A stretch of DNA of 64,000 bases, from NCBI GenBank assembly GCA_030512295.1, contig JAULSR010000001.1, positions 1,860,001-1,924,000 on the forward strand. Direction: 5' to 3'. This document shows positions 61,282 through 64,000 of the stretch, piece by piece (position 1 is the stretch's first letter; each line of letters opens with the position of its first letter). The notes under the pieces are model-generated. The model saw only the letters and a program-made list of their open reading frames with translations, was not told the origin of the DNA and made no database searches. The position numbers and the translations under genes are program-made. The DNA is from Bombardia bombarda. Taxonomy: Eukaryota > Ascomycota > Sordariomycetes > Sordariales > Lasiosphaeriaceae.

Positions 61282-62547
61282 CTACAAATTCCCCCTCTCC
61301 GCCTGCTCCCTCTCAATCGCCTCAAACAAGCTCTTGAAATTCCCCGCCCCAAACCCATCAAACTCATTCCGCTGAATAATCTCAATAAACACCGTCGGCC
61401 TATCCATAACCGGCTTGGTAAACAGCTGCAGCAAATACCCCTGCTCATCATAATCAATCAAGATATTCAGCCTCTCGAGCACGTCAAACTCCTCTTTCAG
61501 CTCCCAGTTCCGCTTCTCCGTCCTCAGCCGCGCACGCATCATGTCATAATATGTGCTAGGCACATTGATAAACTCGACGCCCCGCGCACGCATCGCGCCC
61601 ACGGTCGCAATGATGTCGGCCGTCAGCAGCGCAATGTGCTGCACGCCCGGTCCCGAGTTGAAGAGCACGTACTCCTCGATCTGCGACTTGCGCACCCCGG
61701 GGGCGGGCTCGTTGATGGGCATCTTGACCACGTTGTTCTCGCTCGCCATGACGATGCTGTTGAGCGCGCTGAACTCGGTGCTGATCTGGCTGTCGTCGAC
61801 GGACCAGAAGCGGTGGAACGACAGGCACTGCTCGTAAAAGGCACACGCCGACACCATCTCGTTCCAGTCCTGGTTGCCGACGCAGTGGTCGATGCGGGAT
61901 AGGGTTACGAGGGGCAGGGAGACCGTGGCGGCGCTGGGGGTGACGGCGCGGAACCCGGGGAGGAAGGCGCCGGTGTAGTGGGAGCGCGAGATGAGGGTGT
62001 GGGTGGTGTCGCCGTAGGTTCGGATGACGGCTGTGCGGACGTGGCCGTGGCTGCTGTTGAGCTTGTCGAGGGACGTCTGCGGGGGCTGGACTGAGTCGGC
62101 GCCCTCGGCGACGGCCTTGTGGTAGACGCCATCGACGCTGTCGACCTCAAAGGCCACGTCCTTGACGGCGTCGCCGTGCTTCTCGAGGTGCTCGTGGATC
62201 TCGCGCAGCAGGGCCCTGTCGTCCGGGGAGATTGGCTCGTCCTCGGGCAGGTGCTTGGCTGAGCGGATGGGGGATGTGAAGACGAAGCGGACGGCGGCGT
62301 TGCCGACTACGTACGACGCGATATAGCGGCTGCCCGTCTCTAAGCCGCGGTAGGCGATCGTCTTGAATCCGAAGACGGCATTGTAGTAGGAGGCTGCCTG
62401 TTTGGCATTGCCAACCCACCATGTTATGTGGTCATAGCCATTGAAGTTGTTGCGAGTTGAAGGCTGGACAGCGTAGTCTGCCGCCTCTGACGAAGAAGAG
62501 TATGCGCTTGGGGAATTGGGAGACTCGGATATGGCAGACGGTGACAT
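61282..62547 (-). CDS. hppD: 4-hydroxyphenylpyruvate dioxygenase (HPPD)
   Basis: A non-heme iron(II) enzyme that turns 4-hydroxyphenylpyruvate into homogentisate, the second step of tyrosine catabolism and the branch point to pyomelanin. Single exon, 421 residues from the ATG at 62547, the family's usual size. The N-terminal half has NNFNGYDHITWWVGNAKQAA and FTSPIRSAKHLPEDEP. The catalytic half has LSRIDHCVGNQ (iron His about 221), GPGVQHIALLTADI (His about 304) and RPTVFIEIIQRNEFDGFGAG (iron Glu about 389), so all three metal ligands are present. FGAGNFKSLFEAIEREQ closes the active-site lid helix. The first 35 residues are a Ser-rich extension without targeting character, so it should be cytosolic. 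The gene is divergent from a TTC36-like TPR gene, a link treated in the findings. Confidence 0.97.
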   Translation of the reverse strand: MSPSAISESPNSPSAYSSSSEAADYAVQPSTRNNFNGYDHITWWVGNAKQAASYYNAVFGFKTIAYRGLETGSRYIASYVVGNAAVRFVFTSPIRSAKHLPEDEPISPDDRALLREIHEHLEKHGDAVKDVAFEVDSVDGVYHKAVAEGADSVQPPQTSLDKLNSSHGHVRTAVIRTYGDTTHTLISRSHYTGAFLPGFRAVTPSAATVSLPLVTLSRIDHCVGNQDWNEMVSACAFYEQCLSFHRFWSVDDSQISTEFSALNSIVMASENNVVKMPINEPAPGVRKSQIEEYVLFNSGPGVQHIALLTADIIATVGAMRARGVEFINVPSTYYDMMRARLRTEKRNWELKEEFDVLERLNILIDYDEQGYLLQLFTKPVMDRPTVFIEIIQRNEFDGFGAGNFKSLFEAIEREQAERGNL

Positions 62548-63579
62548 GCTCACAAGACAAGGTTTAGGTGATTCCCAGGAGAAAATATCGTTGATTGGTT
62601 GCTATCTGAGTGATGCAATAAATGATCAAACTAACGTCAAAGAATGGTTTGCGCGACGGGAGCGAGGGAGACGGCGACTTATATGTAATGACGAGGTGTG
62701 GAGGGGGCCTTCGGCTTAACAAAAAAAGCCTCTGCGTGTGTGTCTCTTAGGTTGCGGCCTTCCTCAAAACAAAACATAAAGGAGGAGCCATAGCCTGCTG
62801 ACAGACGTCACCTCTCGTTTTTCTTCGAAATGGGTTATCATAGTTCAAGCCAGGTCCAACGGCCAAGGTGACCGGTGGGCGATAGGGGGCCCTCGAAGGA
62901 AGAAGAGCGCCAACGACCTCCCACACTCCCCCACATTGAACCGTCCGCCGGCCATCAGCCCCCATAACTGGGGTTAATGGGTCTTGGGATGAACCTAAAC
63001 ATTGACCCCCATTCCGAGCCCTGTGGAGGGTAAAGCACAGGTAAAGCCGAGAGTCAAGGAGCAGTTGCCCTTTTGGAGTGTTATGGGTGTAGGCGGAATC
63101 TGACCGTCGATTGGGGGATCGCCTTGAAAAGCCGAGTAAAGCCGACGCTGACCGTGAGCCGCACCCCTTATCGCCCCCTCGGCTTAAGCTATCCGGAAGT
63201 CAATGGGAACAAGAACAAGCTTTCTCTTGTTCTGATGGCACTAGACCGAGCCCCCAAAATGGAACGCAGTTGGTTCGCATCTCGATCGATTGGTGTGAGG
63301 TGTAATGCCGACTGAGCGGGCGGCGGGCGGCGGGCGGCTGGCTAGCTCGGGGCCAACATGGGCGTGCGTCGCCGCGTATCGTTAGGCCGAACACCAAATT
63401 CCAGATCCCATCTCCTAAGAACTGTCCACTGCCGCGGTCGAACCGTCTCCTATTCACACAATCATCGTGACCTCCGTTATTAACTCCATCCTTGAATCAA
63501 CACTGCTTCAAATTGAAAGACCAAACAACCACCTGTATACTGCTCGTCATACCCCTCCTGAACCAGGTCGTCTGTCAAA
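62548..63579. promoter_or_regulatory. Shared divergent promoter region, HPPD / TTC36-like
   Basis: 1032 bases between two start codons facing away. Candidate TATA-like DNA (CTTATATGTAATGAC on the plus strand, about 62680) lies about 130 bases upstream of HPPD. GGCGGGCGGCGGGCGGC repeats at 63318-63337, and GACCGTGAGCC and CCCATAACTGGGG words, are visible. The CGG-rich block could bind a Zn2Cys6 activator; fungal tyrosine clusters are induced by one (HmgR), but no site is proven here. Confidence 0.45.
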
Positions 63580-64000
63580 ATGGCATACATCTCACTGAGC
63601 AAACGGGACTTAAATGTGCTGGAGAAGATCAAAGATCCCGAGTCCGACCCGTCCTCGGCGGTTCAGATTGATTCCAATCTACCAAAAGATCCCAACATCT
63701 TAGACCCGAATGTCTATGACAAAGCTTCCCGACAGGAACGCGACATCATCAAGTCTATACAACAGCTGGAGATCCAGAGCGCTGGCGCTCACTCCAAACA
63801 ACCAAACAATATCGATATAGTCGCTGGGTATCGGAGCTGCGTCTCAAGGCTGGGCCAGCTCATCGAGGAGTATCCCGAGTACGCGAGCGCGCGAAACAAC
63901 AGAGCACAAGCGATAAGACGGCTATGTGGCGACGCGGTCTTGGTCACGGATGCTCCGCAGCCTCCGCAGGCACTTCTCCGGCATATCGACAACGACGAGA
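63580..64000 (+). CDS. TTC36-like tetratricopeptide repeat protein, partial at right edge
   Basis: The first 140 residues are seen and then the window ends. The start ATG (63580) follows GTCAAA and opens MAYISLSKRDLNVLEKIKDP. The part EYPEYASARNNRAQAIRRLC (near 105-125) closely follows the signature of TTC36 proteins, in which a TPR helix reads ERASAYNNRAQARRLQGD. The N-terminal lead-in (SDPSSAVQIDSNLP, then QQLEIQSAGAH) also fits that family. In mice, TTC36 has been reported to shield HPPD from ubiquitin-driven breakdown, with high tyrosine when it is lost. Sitting head to head with HPPD, this gene is a strong candidate for a fungal HPPD partner. A further possibility is that it corresponds to hmgX, an HPPD-linked gene of the Aspergillus fumigatus tyrosine cluster; this is from memory and unchecked. 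The fit rests on a short segment, so other TPR proteins cannot be ruled out. Confidence 0.8.
   Translation, partial: MAYISLSKRDLNVLEKIKDPESDPSSAVQIDSNLPKDPNILDPNVYDKASRQERDIIKSIQQLEIQSAGAHSKQPNNIDIVAGYRSCVSRLGQLIEEYPEYASARNNRAQAIRRLCGDAVLVTDAPQPPQALLRHIDNDE

Noticed and set aside
61162..61902. 246-codon plus-strand frame opposite HPPD
   Set aside because: Shadow of the HPPD coding strand.
62551..62553. HPPD start two codons upstream at a GTG
   Set aside because: The ATG at 62547 is the first ATG in frame; a GTG start is unlikely for a fungal nuclear gene.
1..64000. Antiphage-type systems, CRISPR arrays or prokaryotic operons
   Set aside because: No spaced direct-repeat array and no bacterial gene layout; introns and gene content are clearly fungal.

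Overview
The window is nuclear DNA of a filamentous ascomycete, most likely a Sordariomycete. The evidence is short spliceosomal introns (57-142 nt, GTATGT/GTAAGT donors, CAG/TAG acceptors), strong G/C preference at third codon positions in real genes, scattered TAGGTA/TACCTA words between genes, and typical fungal gene families. I found no viral, plasmid, CRISPR or intact transposon sequence, no tRNA or rRNA gene, and no AT-rich RIP-type DNA. The genus cannot be fixed from the sequence alone.

Left part (1-11.2 kb): the 3' part of an altered Zn2Cys6 regulator gene runs off the left edge (minus). It is followed by a TRM12/TYW2-type wybutosine enzyme (plus), a small secreted EF-hand protein of the Ssp120 type (minus), and a four-finger C2H2 transcription factor with a Gln/His-rich tail (minus, four exons).

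Middle part (11.2-39.15 kb): about 28 kb, 44 percent of the window, shows no gene I can support on either strand. It holds microsatellites, palindromes, one perfect 11-bp hairpin, a paired GATA site and a pyrimidine tract of the kind found at fungal transcription starts.

Right part (39.15-64 kb): dense housekeeping and signalling genes. In order they are a class II aldolase/adducin-fold protein (minus), a Det1-like histidine phosphatase with a long acidic tail (minus), a PRKRIP1/DUF1168 spliceosomal protein (plus), chaperonin subunit CCT3 (minus, six coding exons), a roughly 2050-residue GAF-PAS-PAS hybrid histidine kinase (minus), TFIIH subunit SSL1/p44 (plus), 4-hydroxyphenylpyruvate dioxygenase (minus) and, divergent from it, a TTC36-like TPR protein cut by the right edge (plus).

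Two points stand out. First, the HPPD gene shares a 1-kb divergent promoter region with a TTC36-like gene. In mammals TTC36 has been reported to protect HPPD from degradation, so the pair suggests an old functional partnership in tyrosine catabolism. Second, four otherwise well-conserved genes (TRM12, SSP120-like, histidine kinase, SSL1) each change reading frame once, every time as if one base were missing, and at or near G/C runs. This most likely marks systematic homopolymer deletions in the assembly rather than four dead genes.
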